Below, in pieces: positions 6,159 through 13,821 of a stretch of DNA of 64,000 nucleotides (the stretch's first letter is position 1; each line of letters starts with the position of its first letter). Origin of the DNA: a virus; IMG/VR virus record IMGVR_UViG_3300042883_000668, positions 21,962-85,961 of that record; one strand, written 5' to 3'. The notes below the pieces were generated by a model. It had not been told where the DNA came from. It made no database searches and saw nothing but the letters and a program-made list of their open reading frames with translations. Made by a program: the position numbers and the translations under genes.

Positions 6159-6668
6159 ATGAATACAATTTGGAAACCTTTAAAAAACTTTGAAAATACA
6201 CATTTAATATCTAATAATGGTGATATTAAAAAATTAATAGATGATACAATTTTAAATAAATTAATACATACTAGAGGATATTTAAGTGTATCATTTAGAG
6301 TAAATAATATAAAATATCATTTATTAATACATAGATTATTAGCTATTAATTTTATTAATAATCCTAATAATTATTCTCAAGTTAATCATATTAATGGTAT
6401 TAAAACAGATAACAGATTAGAAAATTTAGAATGGTGTTCACCTAGTCAAAATATGAAACATGCTTTTAAAACAGGACTAAATAAACAATCAGATTTTCAA
6501 AAAGAAGTTTTAAGACAAAGAGTTTCTAAAAAAGTAATAAATATTGAAACAAATGAAATATTTAATTCAGTTAAATTAGCTGCTGAAAAATATAACATAC
6601 ATCCTTCAGTATTAGCGTCTAAATTAAGAGGTGAAAAAAAGAATAATACACCTTTAAAATACTTGTAG
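6159..6668 (+). CDS. Free-standing HNH homing endonuclease (NUMOD4 type)
   Basis: A 169-residue protein in the usual order of this family: N-terminal NUMOD4-like segment (IWKPLKNFENTHLISNNG), HNH core around residues 58-100 (histidine near 58, NH at 76-77, the NRLENLEWC segment at about 87-95) and a C-terminal NUMOD1-like DNA-binding helix region. Such enzymes nick or cut DNA and spread their own gene. It is not inside a recognisable intron; it sits beside a tRNA-like gene. It resembles the 9751-10260 protein in length and layout, so the two are probably paralogues. Confidence 0.85.
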   Translation: MNTIWKPLKNFENTHLISNNGDIKKLIDDTILNKLIHTRGYLSVSFRVNNIKYHLLIHRLLAINFINNPNNYSQVNHINGIKTDNRLENLEWCSPSQNMKHAFKTGLNKQSDFQKEVLRQRVSKKVINIETNEIFNSVKLAAEKYNIHPSVLASKLRGEKKNNTPLKYL

Positions 6669-6991
6669 AATTATTTCGTGATAGTTTTTATTCTACACAG
6701 TTTAAGTATTCTGTAAAAATACTCCTTTGAGGTTAGTTGGTTAAACCTTTATTTAAAATATTAGTTAAGTGTTAGATTAATGTTTGTAGGTAGTCATGTA
6801 CCTTTTGTGCATTAATCTTTCACTTAATTAAATTACTTATAAGTTGTCCTTTAACTAGGCACGATAATATCTGAGAAAGCCAACGCATTTAAAGTTGTGA
6901 TATTATTAAGCATGAAACTTACAATCAGGTGAAAAGCCTGTTCTTTTAAAATAATTAACAATTAATATAAACAATTAAAAACTAAAATTAT
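6669..6991 (+). ncRNA. Structured non-coding stretch
   Basis: Two clear structures. The first, 6765-6827, stacks 7 bp (6765-6771/6821-6827), 8 bp (6775-6782/6810-6817) and 5 bp (6788-6792/6799-6803) in one long arm. The second pairs 6864-6871 with 6899-6906 (8 bp) and encloses CAAC/GTTG. A small CAGG/CCTG hairpin follows near 6935. No tRNA T-loop or intron core was found. It may be the leader of the lipoprotein gene at 6992 or an independent RNA. Confidence 0.4.
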
Positions 6992-7477
6992 ATGAAAACT
7001 CAAATGACAGAATCAGTGAAAATCAAATTATTAGTAACAGGGTTATTAATAGTTTTAATGACAGCATGTGCAATAGCACAAACAGCAGGTTTTGATACTA
7101 ACAAATTAAAATCTAAAAGAGAATTAAAATCATTAGATAGAGAAAAAGTTAAATTAGATTTATCAGTTAAGATTAACAACAAATGTGTACAAGATACATC
7201 ATATGTATTAACAGTATATAATTTTGATACAGAAGAATTTGTAAAAACTTATGTAACTGATAATTTTGTATTATATTTGGACTACGACAATCAATTTGAA
7301 ATATCTGTATCTTACAAAGGAACAAATATTAAAGTTATTACAATTGACACTGAAGCACCATATGATAATTGGTATATTATGGCAGATGTTAATTTAAATA
7401 CAAATAATAACAAAAGAATAATTGCAGGTGGTATCAAGTTTGATAAAAACTTGCAAACATTTAGAAAATACAAATAA
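6992..7477 (+). CDS. Secreted or lipid-anchored protein
   Basis: A 161-residue protein. Residues 11-27 form a signal segment ending LMTAC, which fits a lipobox with the cysteine at about residue 26; cleavage after AIAQ by ordinary signal peptidase is the alternative. The mature part is lysine-rich, then beta-rich (residues 60-155), like a small extracytoplasmic beta domain. An internal ATG at residue 5 is a possible start. A phage envelope protein of this kind could affect receptor use or superinfection; this is speculation. A 10-bp terminator hairpin follows directly. Confidence 0.65.
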   Translation: MKTQMTESVKIKLLVTGLLIVLMTACAIAQTAGFDTNKLKSKRELKSLDREKVKLDLSVKINNKCVQDTSYVLTVYNFDTEEFVKTYVTDNFVLYLDYDNQFEISVSYKGTNIKVITIDTEAPYDNWYIMADVNLNTNNNKRIIAGGIKFDKNLQTFRKYK

Positions 7478-7482
7478 CAATT

Positions 7483-7520
7483 AAACTCTTACTTGTGAAA
7501 TATCTTGTAAGAGTTTATTT
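7483..7520 (+). terminator. Hairpin terminator
   Basis: AAACTCTTAC (7483-7492) pairs perfectly with GTAAGAGTTT (7507-7516), followed by ATTT. It closes the transcript of the secreted-protein gene, 13 nt before the next ATG. Confidence 0.6.
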
Positions 7521-7532
7521 AAAACTTTAATT

Positions 7533-7718
7533 ATGACAGCAAAATTAAAAGCAAAAGAATTAGTAAATAAGTTTTATAAAAAAGGAAAATATATGGAACA
7601 TTCTATATTATGTGCTTTAATATTAGTTGATAAAATATTACAAGTTATAAAACAAAATTCTTTAAATTTAAATAAAAAATATTGGAAAGAAGTTAGACAA
7701 GAAATAATTAAATTATAA
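7533..7718 (+). CDS. Small conserved hypothetical protein
   Basis: A 61-residue helical, basic protein (start MTAKLKAKELVNKFYKK; ends WKEVRQEIIKL). This pattern, with CALILVDKIL in the middle, is familiar from small genes in phages of Bacteroidetes, function unknown. It opens a run of small genes after a terminator. Confidence 0.65.
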   Translation: MTAKLKAKELVNKFYKKGKYMEHSILCALILVDKILQVIKQNSLNLNKKYWKEVRQEIIKL

Positions 7719-7738
7719 ATTAATTAACAAATAATAAC

Positions 7739-7987
7739 ATGAAAAGCAAAGAAGAAATAGAGCAGTTAGCTAAAATAATAGTACCTACACCAATGGAAGG
7801 AACTTCTTATATAAATGTAAGAAATGGTTTTATTCAAGGTTACAACCAATGCCAAGAAGATAACAAGGATAAGAAATACACAAAGGAAGATTTAGAAAAT
7901 GCTTTTAATAGTGGTAGAGGGTATGGTGTACCTGATAATATAAAAGATTTTAACTCATTTATCAACTCACTAAACAAACAAGACTAA
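7739..7987 (+). CDS. Hypothetical protein, paralogue of 8128-8376
   Basis: An 82-residue acidic protein. The middle (GFIQGYNQCQEDNKDKKYT) aligns by eye with GVKLGAKWQQDNSDNKYS of the next-but-one gene, which has the same length. Both end with a short helix and LLNK-like residues. Proteins with this G-x3-G-x-x-x-Q pattern are frequent small phage proteins of unknown role. Confidence 0.65.
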   Translation: MKSKEEIEQLAKIIVPTPMEGTSYINVRNGFIQGYNQCQEDNKDKKYTKEDLENAFNSGRGYGVPDNIKDFNSFINSLNKQD

Positions 7988-7988
7988 T

Positions 7989-8123
7989 ATGAGAAAGATA
8001 ATGTACTATGCCTGGATAGGCTTTTGGATAACACTTGGATTACCTATAGTTCTAGTTCTCTTATTAGGACTATGGGTACAAGATAAGTATCATAAATTAA
8101 CCTGTAAAATCTGTAAAAAATAA
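7989..8123 (+). CDS. Small single-span membrane protein with CxxC tail
   Basis: A 44-residue ORF starting 1 nt after the previous stop codon and ending 4 nt before the next ATG. Residues 7-30 form one hydrophobic helix; the tail ends LTCKICKK, with a CxxC pair. The tight packing and the clear membrane segment support it as a gene. Function unknown. Confidence 0.55.
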   Translation: MRKIMYYAWIGFWITLGLPIVLVLLLGLWVQDKYHKLTCKICKK

Positions 8124-8127
8124 GACT

Positions 8128-8376
8128 ATGAGTAAAGAAGAACTTAAACAAGAAACACTTAAAGAATTTATTAAAAAATCATATTTAAGCAGATTAGAAG
8201 ATTGTTTAAAAGTAGATTTTGAAGATGGTGTAAAATTAGGTGCTAAATGGCAACAAGATAATTCTGACAATAAATATTCAGAACAAGATGTACAAAATAT
8301 ATTAGATGGGTTTACTAACGAAGCTCCGGGAGAATATATTAAAACTAATTTTATTGGGTTATTAAATAAAGAATAA
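8128..8376 (+). CDS. Hypothetical protein, paralogue of 7739-7987
   Basis: An 82-residue acidic protein containing GVKLGAKWQQDNSDNKYS, the segment shared with the gene two places upstream. A likely gene duplication inside the accessory region. No functional motif. Confidence 0.65.
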   Translation: MSKEELKQETLKEFIKKSYLSRLEDCLKVDFEDGVKLGAKWQQDNSDNKYSEQDVQNILDGFTNEAPGEYIKTNFIGLLNKE

Positions 8377-8399
8377 TATAAACTAAAAACAAATAATAT

Positions 8400-8558
8400 A
8401 TGCAAGAATCAAAATTTAAAAAGCTAGAAATTCTTTTTTGTTGGGGAGAATTTTATTCAAATGGTAAAAATTTAGAAGTACCAACTAATCCTGATAAAGT
8501 TAAATTTAATCAGATTCAAAGACAAATTAATGAGTTAAAACAACAAATAATAGATTAA
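8400..8558 (+). CDS. Small hypothetical protein
   Basis: A 52-residue ORF (start MQESKFKKLEILFCWGEFY) with a helical C-terminus (QIQRQINELKQQIID). The neighbours are spaced by 23 and 2 nt, in the same direction. No function recognised. Confidence 0.5.
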   Translation: MQESKFKKLEILFCWGEFYSNGKNLEVPTNPDKVKFNQIQRQINELKQQIID

Positions 8559-8560
8559 TT

Positions 8561-8686
8561 ATGGGAATAATAGTAGAGAAAATAAATATTGATAGATCAG
8601 TGTTTAAAAAAACTAAAGAAGAGAAAGCTAAACTTAAAGAGTTAAAAAGACTTTACAAATTAAGTGTTAAAAACTTTACAAATTAG
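8561..8686 (+). CDS. Very small basic protein
   Basis: A 41-residue, highly lysine-rich ORF (MGIIVEKINIDRSVF then KEEKAKLKELKRLYK) that starts 2 nt after the previous stop. The charge could allow nucleic-acid binding, but length and composition alone prove nothing. Confidence 0.45.
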   Translation: MGIIVEKINIDRSVFKKTKEEKAKLKELKRLYKLSVKNFTN

Positions 8687-8693
8687 TAATAAT

Positions 8694-9017
8694 ATGGATG
8701 ATTCAGGAGAAATTTTTAAATTTAATAATTTAACAGATTATGAAAAATTGTTATTTGCTAATTCTCAAATTAAAGAATTAAAGCAAGAGTTAAAAGAATC
8801 TAATTATAAATTAGGAGAATTACAATCTGAATTTGATTATTATCTAAATTTAAATATAGATAAAGCTAGTATGCATAGTCATAAACAAGAATTAAAAAAT
8901 TGTGTTAATAAAATTAATCATTATAAAGCAAAAATTAAAAATTTTGATGATGATTCTTGGAAAACAAAATACAATAATTTATTTTTAGATTATATTAAAT
9001 TAAAAAACAATTTATAA
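8694..9017 (+). CDS. Coiled-coil protein
   Basis: Counted from the ATG at 8694 (MDDSGEIFKFNNL) the protein has 107 residues. An upstream in-frame ATG at 8664 lies inside the previous gene and is less likely. Residues about 25-60 and 70-105 show heptad-like spacing of leucine, isoleucine and lysine/glutamate, so it is probably an oligomeric coiled coil. The stop overlaps the next start by 1 nt. Confidence 0.6.
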   Translation: MDDSGEIFKFNNLTDYEKLLFANSQIKELKQELKESNYKLGELQSEFDYYLNLNIDKASMHSHKQELKNCVNKINHYKAKIKNFDDDSWKTKYNNLFLDYIKLKNNL

Positions 9018-9331
9018 TGAATGTACCTTGTTTATGTATAAATGATAAAAATAAACCTAATGAAATATTACCTGAAAACTGGATTATTGAAGGAACAAAA
9101 TATACAATAAATTATGTATATTACCATGTTAATCAAGGAATTCAAGGTGTTACTTTAAATGAAGTACAAACTAAATCATTAGAATATACAAGTTATAGAT
9201 TAGATAGATTTGCTTTTACTCAAGATGGTTTAAATCAATTAATAGAACTAATGAAAGAATGTACTGAATTAGGTAAGATTGACATTATGGAATTAATTGA
9301 AGAAAGTAATTTAAAACTAATAGAAAATTAA
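9017..9331 (+). CDS. Conserved hypothetical phage protein
   Basis: A 104-residue protein. The order CINDKNKPNEI, then a beta-rich core, then YRLDRFAFTQDG and a helical C-terminus is one I know from small genes in Bacteroidetes phages, where no role is assigned. Its ATG overlaps the previous stop. A long non-coding structured stretch follows. Confidence 0.65.
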   Translation: MNVPCLCINDKNKPNEILPENWIIEGTKYTINYVYYHVNQGIQGVTLNEVQTKSLEYTSYRLDRFAFTQDGLNQLIELMKECTELGKIDIMELIEESNLKLIEN

Positions 9332-9334
9332 AAT

Positions 9335-9503
9335 ATTCTGCTGGTGGGGTAAGCAGGACAACAGAATGTCCCATTCATACTATTAGTAGTATGTTGTAAA
9401 AGTTGTACTCAGTGTACCCAGAGAATAAATGGGTGCTATTGGTTTCTGAAGAACAGGAAACACGGTTAACTGCAAGTTAAGTTATGACTGATGGAAAGAC
9501 ATC
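9335..9503 (+). ncRNA. Structured stretch upstream of a tRNA-like gene
   Basis: Several pairings are visible: 9335-9340 with 9362-9367; 9370-9375 (CCCATT) with 9428-9433 (AATGGG), enclosing the hairpins CATACTA/TAGTATG and GTAC/GTAC; then GTTTC/GAAAC and TTAAC/GTTAA hairpins. ATGACT at about 9484-9489 could also pair with AGTCAT at 9508-9513, the start of the tRNA-like acceptor stem. I found no second tRNA in this part. Confidence 0.35.
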
Positions 9504-9507
9504 AAAT

Positions 9508-9577
9508 AGTCATATAGCTTAATGTAAAGCCCTAATTTGGATTAGGAAGATGCATGGTTCAAATCCTGCTGTGACTA
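9508..9577 (+). tRNA. tRNA-like sequence, possibly proline type, with irregular arms
   Basis: Acceptor 9508-9514 pairs with 9570-9576 (7 bp, one wobble). D stem is GCTT/AAGC with a six-base loop. The anticodon stem CCTAA/TTAGG encloses only six bases (TTTGGA). The T arm GCATGG/CCTGC needs one bulged T and has the loop TTCAAAT. TGG (proline) is the most natural anticodon reading. The combination of a short anticodon loop and a bulged T stem suggests a degenerate tRNA. No CCA is encoded. Confidence 0.45.
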
Positions 9578-9687
9578 CAATTAAACAAAATAAGTTCTGT
9601 GAATATAGGTACAGAATAATTTAGATCCTCATTATTGAATAATGTGTATAAGCTTAGAGTGTTTAATTATCTCTAGACGTCAGAGTA

Positions 9688-9720
9688 AACCACTTAGGAA
9701 AATCCTAGGTGGTTTTTAAT
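9688..9720 (+). terminator. Strong hairpin terminator
   Basis: AACCACTTAGGA (9688-9699) pairs with TCCTAGGTGGTT (9703-9714) over 12 positions with one G-T pair and a three-base AAA loop, followed by TTTAATTT. It ends the transcript carrying the tRNA-like sequence, just before the HNH gene. The stretch 9578-9687 holds smaller hairpins (TTCTGT/ACAGAA, CATTAT/ATAATG) and no ORF. Confidence 0.65.
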
Positions 9721-9750
9721 TTAAAAAACAATCACTAAAACAAAGAAATT

Positions 9751-10260
9751 ATGAACAGACTATTAGAAAAAAAAATTATTGAATATGAAGATATATACGA
9801 AATTAATAATTTAGGTATAATTAAAAACAAAATTACAAATAAAATTTTAAAATATAAATTACATAATAAAGGTTATTTTAGTATAAATTTATATAAAAAC
9901 AAAATTTCCAAAACTTATTTAGTTCATAGATTAATTGCTATTCATTTTATACCAAATCCTAATAATTATCCATGTGTTAATCATATTGATGGAAATAAAT
10001 TAAATAATAACTTAGAAAATTTGGAATGGTGTAGTTATAAAGAAAATAATCAACATGCTTATAATACAGGATTAAAAAAAATGTCAGATTATAATAAAGC
10101 AATTTTATCTAAAAAAGTAATAGATAATAATACAAAAGTTATTTACAATTCAATAAAAGAAGTAGCTGATTTATATAATATCAATTATGTAACTTTATGT
10201 TTTAAATTAAACGGTAGTTCAAAAAATAATACAAATTTTAAACTTTATACAAATGAATAA
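9751..10260 (+). CDS. Free-standing HNH homing endonuclease (NUMOD4 type)
   Basis: A 169-residue protein with the same layout as the 6159-6668 protein: N-terminal NUMOD4-like part, HNH core with VNHIDGNK and NLENLEWC, and a C-terminal NUMOD1-like helix region. A paralogue of that gene, again next to a tRNA-like sequence and not inside a recognisable intron. Its stop overlaps the next gene by 8 nt. Confidence 0.85.
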   Translation: MNRLLEKKIIEYEDIYEINNLGIIKNKITNKILKYKLHNKGYFSINLYKNKISKTYLVHRLIAIHFIPNPNNYPCVNHIDGNKLNNNLENLEWCSYKENNQHAYNTGLKKMSDYNKAILSKKVIDNNTKVIYNSIKEVADLYNINYVTLCFKLNGSSKNNTNFKLYTNE

Positions 10261-10573
10261 TTTATTAAATAATTATTATAAAATGTTATATTTTATAAAA
10301 GGAAAACCTTCCAGATTAGAAAAACTAAGTAATTGGGAATTAAATGGTATATTGTTACACATTAACAAATATCCTCAAGGATTGCTTAATGGTTATGATA
10401 AATCAGAATACATTAATGCTGTAAAATACATCATTAAATGTAGAGCCAATGTTAAAAATCATAAAGAAGTAATGATTGAAACTAGATTAGCTAACAAAGC
10501 ATTAACTAATGCTGAAACACTATCTAATGAATTATTAAACATGATGATTAAAACAGAAAAACAATATGAATAA
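10253..10573 (+). CDS. Hypothetical helical protein
   Basis: A 106-residue protein, mostly helical. Its ATG at 10253 lies within the end of the HNH gene; an internal ATG at 10283 (MLYFIKGKPS) may be the original start from before the endonuclease gene was inserted. No family recognised. Confidence 0.6.
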   Translation: MNNLLNNYYKMLYFIKGKPSRLEKLSNWELNGILLHINKYPQGLLNGYDKSEYINAVKYIIKCRANVKNHKEVMIETRLANKALTNAETLSNELLNMMIKTEKQYE

Positions 10574-11030
10574 ATTAGCATTTGTAAAAGCATTGTGGTC
10601 ACCATTTAAACCATTTAAATTAAAATGGTATTGTGGTAAAATTGCAATAGGTACACCTTATTTTTATCCAAGAAGATGGAAAAATAATATGCCAATACCT
10701 AAAAAAATAGGATTTGATTTTGTAGAATTAGGATGGAAAACTAAATGGAGTAATACTGATTATAGGTTTGAATGGTATCCACTAATATCATTTGTATTCT
10801 TTGGTTATCAAATAGCTGTAATTATAAATGCTCCACATAGTAGTAATTATTGGGAATCTTGGTTGTATTATGAAAGAAATACTGATAAAACTAAATCTAA
10901 AAAAGAAAGAATTGAACAATGTAAATTAGAATTTTCTCAAAAATATACTTCACATTATTCAGATGGTAAAAAAGAAATAATAGATTATTATAAATTAATA
11001 TTAAAAAAGAAATATTTATGGACACAATAA
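10566..11030 (+). CDS. Conserved hypothetical phage protein
   Basis: A 154-residue protein rich in tryptophan and aromatic residues (FVKALWSPFKPFKLKWY, IGTPYFYPRRW, then WESWLYYERNTDK). I recognise it as a family widespread in Bacteroides and crAss-like phages, without known function. The hydrophobic, aromatic composition may indicate a membrane-peripheral or compact beta protein. It overlaps its upstream neighbour by 8 nt. Confidence 0.7.
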   Translation: MNKLAFVKALWSPFKPFKLKWYCGKIAIGTPYFYPRRWKNNMPIPKKIGFDFVELGWKTKWSNTDYRFEWYPLISFVFFGYQIAVIINAPHSSNYWESWLYYERNTDKTKSKKERIEQCKLEFSQKYTSHYSDGKKEIIDYYKLILKKKYLWTQ

Positions 11031-11107
11031 TTTTATTACAAACAAAATGGTGGGATTCATTTAACTATGAATTGTATAAAAAGTATTTAGAAACTAAAAT
11101 TAAATAA
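11018..11107 (+). CDS. Very small hypothetical protein
   Basis: A 29-residue ORF (MDTIILLQTKWWDSFNYELY start) that overlaps the previous gene by 13 nt and ends 1 nt before the next ATG. The packing makes it a plausible micro-gene; nothing more can be said. Confidence 0.4.
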   Translation: MDTIILLQTKWWDSFNYELYKKYLETKIK

Positions 11108-11108
11108 T

Positions 11109-11333
11109 ATGCAAAACAAAAGACAATCTTTGTCAAATGCTATTAGACAGCATGCTAAATTACATGCTAAGTATAAAGAATATTCTTTAAAAACTATTGA
11201 AGAATTAGAAGAAATGCTACCTATATTAGGTGGTGGTTACAAAGAAGTTTGTCTTTCAGTAATGAAAGAGAAATTTATAGAAAATTTAAAAGATAAACAA
11301 ACTGAAGAATTACCTGAAGGAGGTGTAGAATGA
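11109..11333 (+). CDS. Hypothetical protein
   Basis: A 74-residue protein with a basic helical N-terminal half and an acidic C-terminus ending EELPEGGVE. The last codons contain GAAGGAGG, a rare Shine-Dalgarno-like sequence 7 nt before the ATG of the next gene. Confidence 0.6.
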   Translation: MQNKRQSLSNAIRQHAKLHAKYKEYSLKTIEELEEMLPILGGGYKEVCLSVMKEKFIENLKDKQTEELPEGGVE

Positions 11334-11542
11334 TAAATAAAGATAAAGTATTAGAGATTATATCTAAAGGAAGTCCCGGAGAATTAGAACAAATACAAGT
11401 TATTGTTAAATATATCTTTGATAAAACTAAACAAGATATATCTGATAGACCAATTAATCCTCCTCAAGATCAAGGCATGTTCTTTTTAATGATGCACATG
11501 TATCAAACAGCTAAACAATATTATCAAACTGATGGAAGGTAA
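11330..11542 (+). CDS. Hypothetical protein upstream of DNA polymerase
   Basis: A 70-residue protein, helical at both ends, with a proline-rich middle (DRPINPPQDQG). It overlaps the preceding stop by 4 nt and the polymerase start by 11 nt, so it is the head of the replication operon. Function unknown. Confidence 0.6.
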   Translation: MINKDKVLEIISKGSPGELEQIQVIVKYIFDKTKQDISDRPINPPQDQGMFFLMMHMYQTAKQYYQTDGR

Positions 11543-13364
11543 ATGGCAAAAAGTAATTTATGATGTTGAAGTTTATTCAAACTGTTTTCTTTGTGCTATT
11601 CAAGATGTGGATAGTAAAGAGAAAATAGTTTGGGAAATTTCAGATAGAATAAATGAATATGATAATGTTGTAGAATTTTTTAATAAGTTCAATCAATATC
11701 TTATTTCATTTAATGGAATACATTATGATAACTGTATAATGTTGTATATTATCCACAATAAGTTAGATAATGTGGATAATTATCTACAAAAGCTTAAAGC
11801 ATGGTCAGATTATATAATTAACAATGATTTTTGGTGGAATGACAAAGAATTAAGTAAATACAAATATCATAATAAATGGATAGACATAGATTTATTCTTA
11901 TATTGGAGTAAAATGCTTAGATTAAGTAAAAAGTTAAGCTTAAAAGGTCTTGCTATTCAACTTAATTACCCTGTAGTACAGGAATTACCATTTGATCCTG
12001 CAATGAGCTTAAATCATGCTCAAATTGATGAATTAAGGCACTATAATAGTGTACATGATTTAGGTATAACTGAATTACTATATAATTCAATGTTATCTGA
12101 TGTCAAGTTAAGGCAATATATCAATGAAACATATAACTTAAAATGTTATAGTTGGGATGCACCTAAAATGGCATCTGAATTATTGTTACAAGAATATTGT
12201 AAGATAACTAAAAAAGATCCAAAATATGTTAAATCACTTAAGTTTGAACATACTCACAAATTAGAATTACCTGAGATTAATTTTAAAATGGAATGTTTTA
12301 GAGATTTATATAATGAAATGTCAGATTCTTTAAATGAATTTAGCAAAGAAATTATTATAATTAAAAACAATACTACATTAAAATTAACTTATGGTAAAGG
12401 TGGTTTACATTCAGTTAACAAGAATGAATCTTATTTTGAAGATGATGATAATTGTATAGTAACAAGTGACATAGCTAGTTTATATCCAAATCTTATTATT
12501 AATTATAATCTTTTAAGACAACCTGAAGTATTAACTTTATATACTAATGTTAAATCTGATAGAATTAATGCTAAAAAAAATGGTGATAAATCTAAAGATG
12601 CTTTGTTAAAGTTAATTCTTAATTCAACTTCAGGTATGATTGACAATCAATATTCTTGGTTATATTATCCAGAAGGTGCAATGAAGCTTAGATTAATGGG
12701 TCAACTAATTCTTACTATGACAATAGAAAGATTGGTATTAGCTGATTATCAAGTAATTAGTGCAAATACAGATGGTATAGAAGTTATTGTTCCTAAAGAT
12801 AAAGTATTAGAATATAAAGCAATTGTTGATCAAGTTGGTAAAGAATTTAACTTAGAGTTTGAGCATGATACTTATCAAAAGATTATCTACATGAATGTAA
12901 ATAATTATTTAGCTGAAGGATCTAAACTTAAACAAAAAGGATTATTTGTTGAGAAACCTGAATTAGGTAATAGTGTAGATTATCTTATTATACCTAAAGC
13001 ATTAAAAGCTTATTACATAGATAATGTACCTGTTAAACAATTTGTTGAATTACATACAAATATATTTGACTTTTGTTGTTCACAAAAAGTAGACAAGTCT
13101 TATCATGTTGAATGGACTTCACCTAATTTTATTAAATCTAAACAACAAAGATTAAATAGGTTTTATGCATCAACTAAAGGTGGATACATTTACAAATGTA
13201 GACATGGTAAATCTAATCATTTATTAAAAGATTCAGGTGTAATGATTTACAACAATCATAATCCAGATGTATTTCCTACAGATATTAATTACAAATTTTA
13301 TATATCTCAAATTAACAAAATAATTAAAGATATAAGTAATAAAAATCAACTTAATTTATTTTAA
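11532..13364 (+). CDS. polB: DNA polymerase, family B
   Basis: The replicative DNA polymerase with 3'-5' proofreading, 610 residues, at the short end for the family. Exonuclease motifs: D11/E13 (YDVEVY), N61 to D66 (FNGIHYDN), Y171 to D176. The linker motif YGKGG is at 287-291. Polymerase motif A is D313 in SDIASLYPN, motif B has K360 and NS at 364-365 with G368, motif C reads NTDG at 412-415. In motif C the first aspartate of the usual DTD is asparagine; the second, catalytic one (D414) is kept. It starts the replication module, followed 1 nt later by the next gene. The family is typical for many crAss-like phages. Confidence 0.93.
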   Translation: MEGKWQKVIYDVEVYSNCFLCAIQDVDSKEKIVWEISDRINEYDNVVEFFNKFNQYLISFNGIHYDNCIMLYIIHNKLDNVDNYLQKLKAWSDYIINNDFWWNDKELSKYKYHNKWIDIDLFLYWSKMLRLSKKLSLKGLAIQLNYPVVQELPFDPAMSLNHAQIDELRHYNSVHDLGITELLYNSMLSDVKLRQYINETYNLKCYSWDAPKMASELLLQEYCKITKKDPKYVKSLKFEHTHKLELPEINFKMECFRDLYNEMSDSLNEFSKEIIIIKNNTTLKLTYGKGGLHSVNKNESYFEDDDNCIVTSDIASLYPNLIINYNLLRQPEVLTLYTNVKSDRINAKKNGDKSKDALLKLILNSTSGMIDNQYSWLYYPEGAMKLRLMGQLILTMTIERLVLADYQVISANTDGIEVIVPKDKVLEYKAIVDQVGKEFNLEFEHDTYQKIIYMNVNNYLAEGSKLKQKGLFVEKPELGNSVDYLIIPKALKAYYIDNVPVKQFVELHTNIFDFCCSQKVDKSYHVEWTSPNFIKSKQQRLNRFYASTKGGYIYKCRHGKSNHLLKDSGVMIYNNHNPDVFPTDINYKFYISQINKIIKDISNKNQLNLF

Positions 13365-13365
13365 T

Positions 13366-13812
13366 ATGGAAATAAGAGTTGGAATAGAATATTTATCTAA
13401 ATCAGGTAAAAGTGGTTGTGTATTTGAAGTTGAAAAAGGAAATATTAAAGTTTATTTTAATGATAATAAATCTGATGTAGGAAGTGATACTATTAAAATT
13501 TTTACTAAATATTTTGAAAAAGGAAGTTTTAAATTATTACATTATCCTTATAAAGTAGGAGATTGGGTTTATGATATTAATGATGAATATACTAAAAGTC
13601 ATAATACACCTAAAATTACTCAAATTACTCAAATAAGAGGAGAAGATAATTATTCAAGATATTATGTTAATAATGAAGATTCTGGAGTAACTGAACAATA
13701 TTTTCAATTAGAATACAGACCTTGTTTTGATTATGAAATACCTGGTCAAAAGATTAAAAAAGAAAGTATGACTTATTTAATAAAATTTTTAAAAAAAAGA
13801 GGAATAATATAA
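13366..13812 (+). CDS. Hypothetical beta-rich protein
   Basis: A 148-residue protein made mainly of beta segments, with repeated aromatic-glycine patterns (KVGDWVYDI). Possibly a tandem of small SH3-like or Tudor-like barrels, by eye only. It starts 1 nt after the polymerase stop. Confidence 0.6.
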   Translation: MEIRVGIEYLSKSGKSGCVFEVEKGNIKVYFNDNKSDVGSDTIKIFTKYFEKGSFKLLHYPYKVGDWVYDINDEYTKSHNTPKITQITQIRGEDNYSRYYVNNEDSGVTEQYFQLEYRPCFDYEIPGQKIKKESMTYLIKFLKKRGII

Positions 13813-13821
13813 ACAATAAAT

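Noticed and set aside
6028-6991. HNH gene at 6159 as part of an intron
   Set aside because: I found no group I core around it and no gene that would be restored by removing the segment; the tRNA-like gene upstream is uninterrupted.
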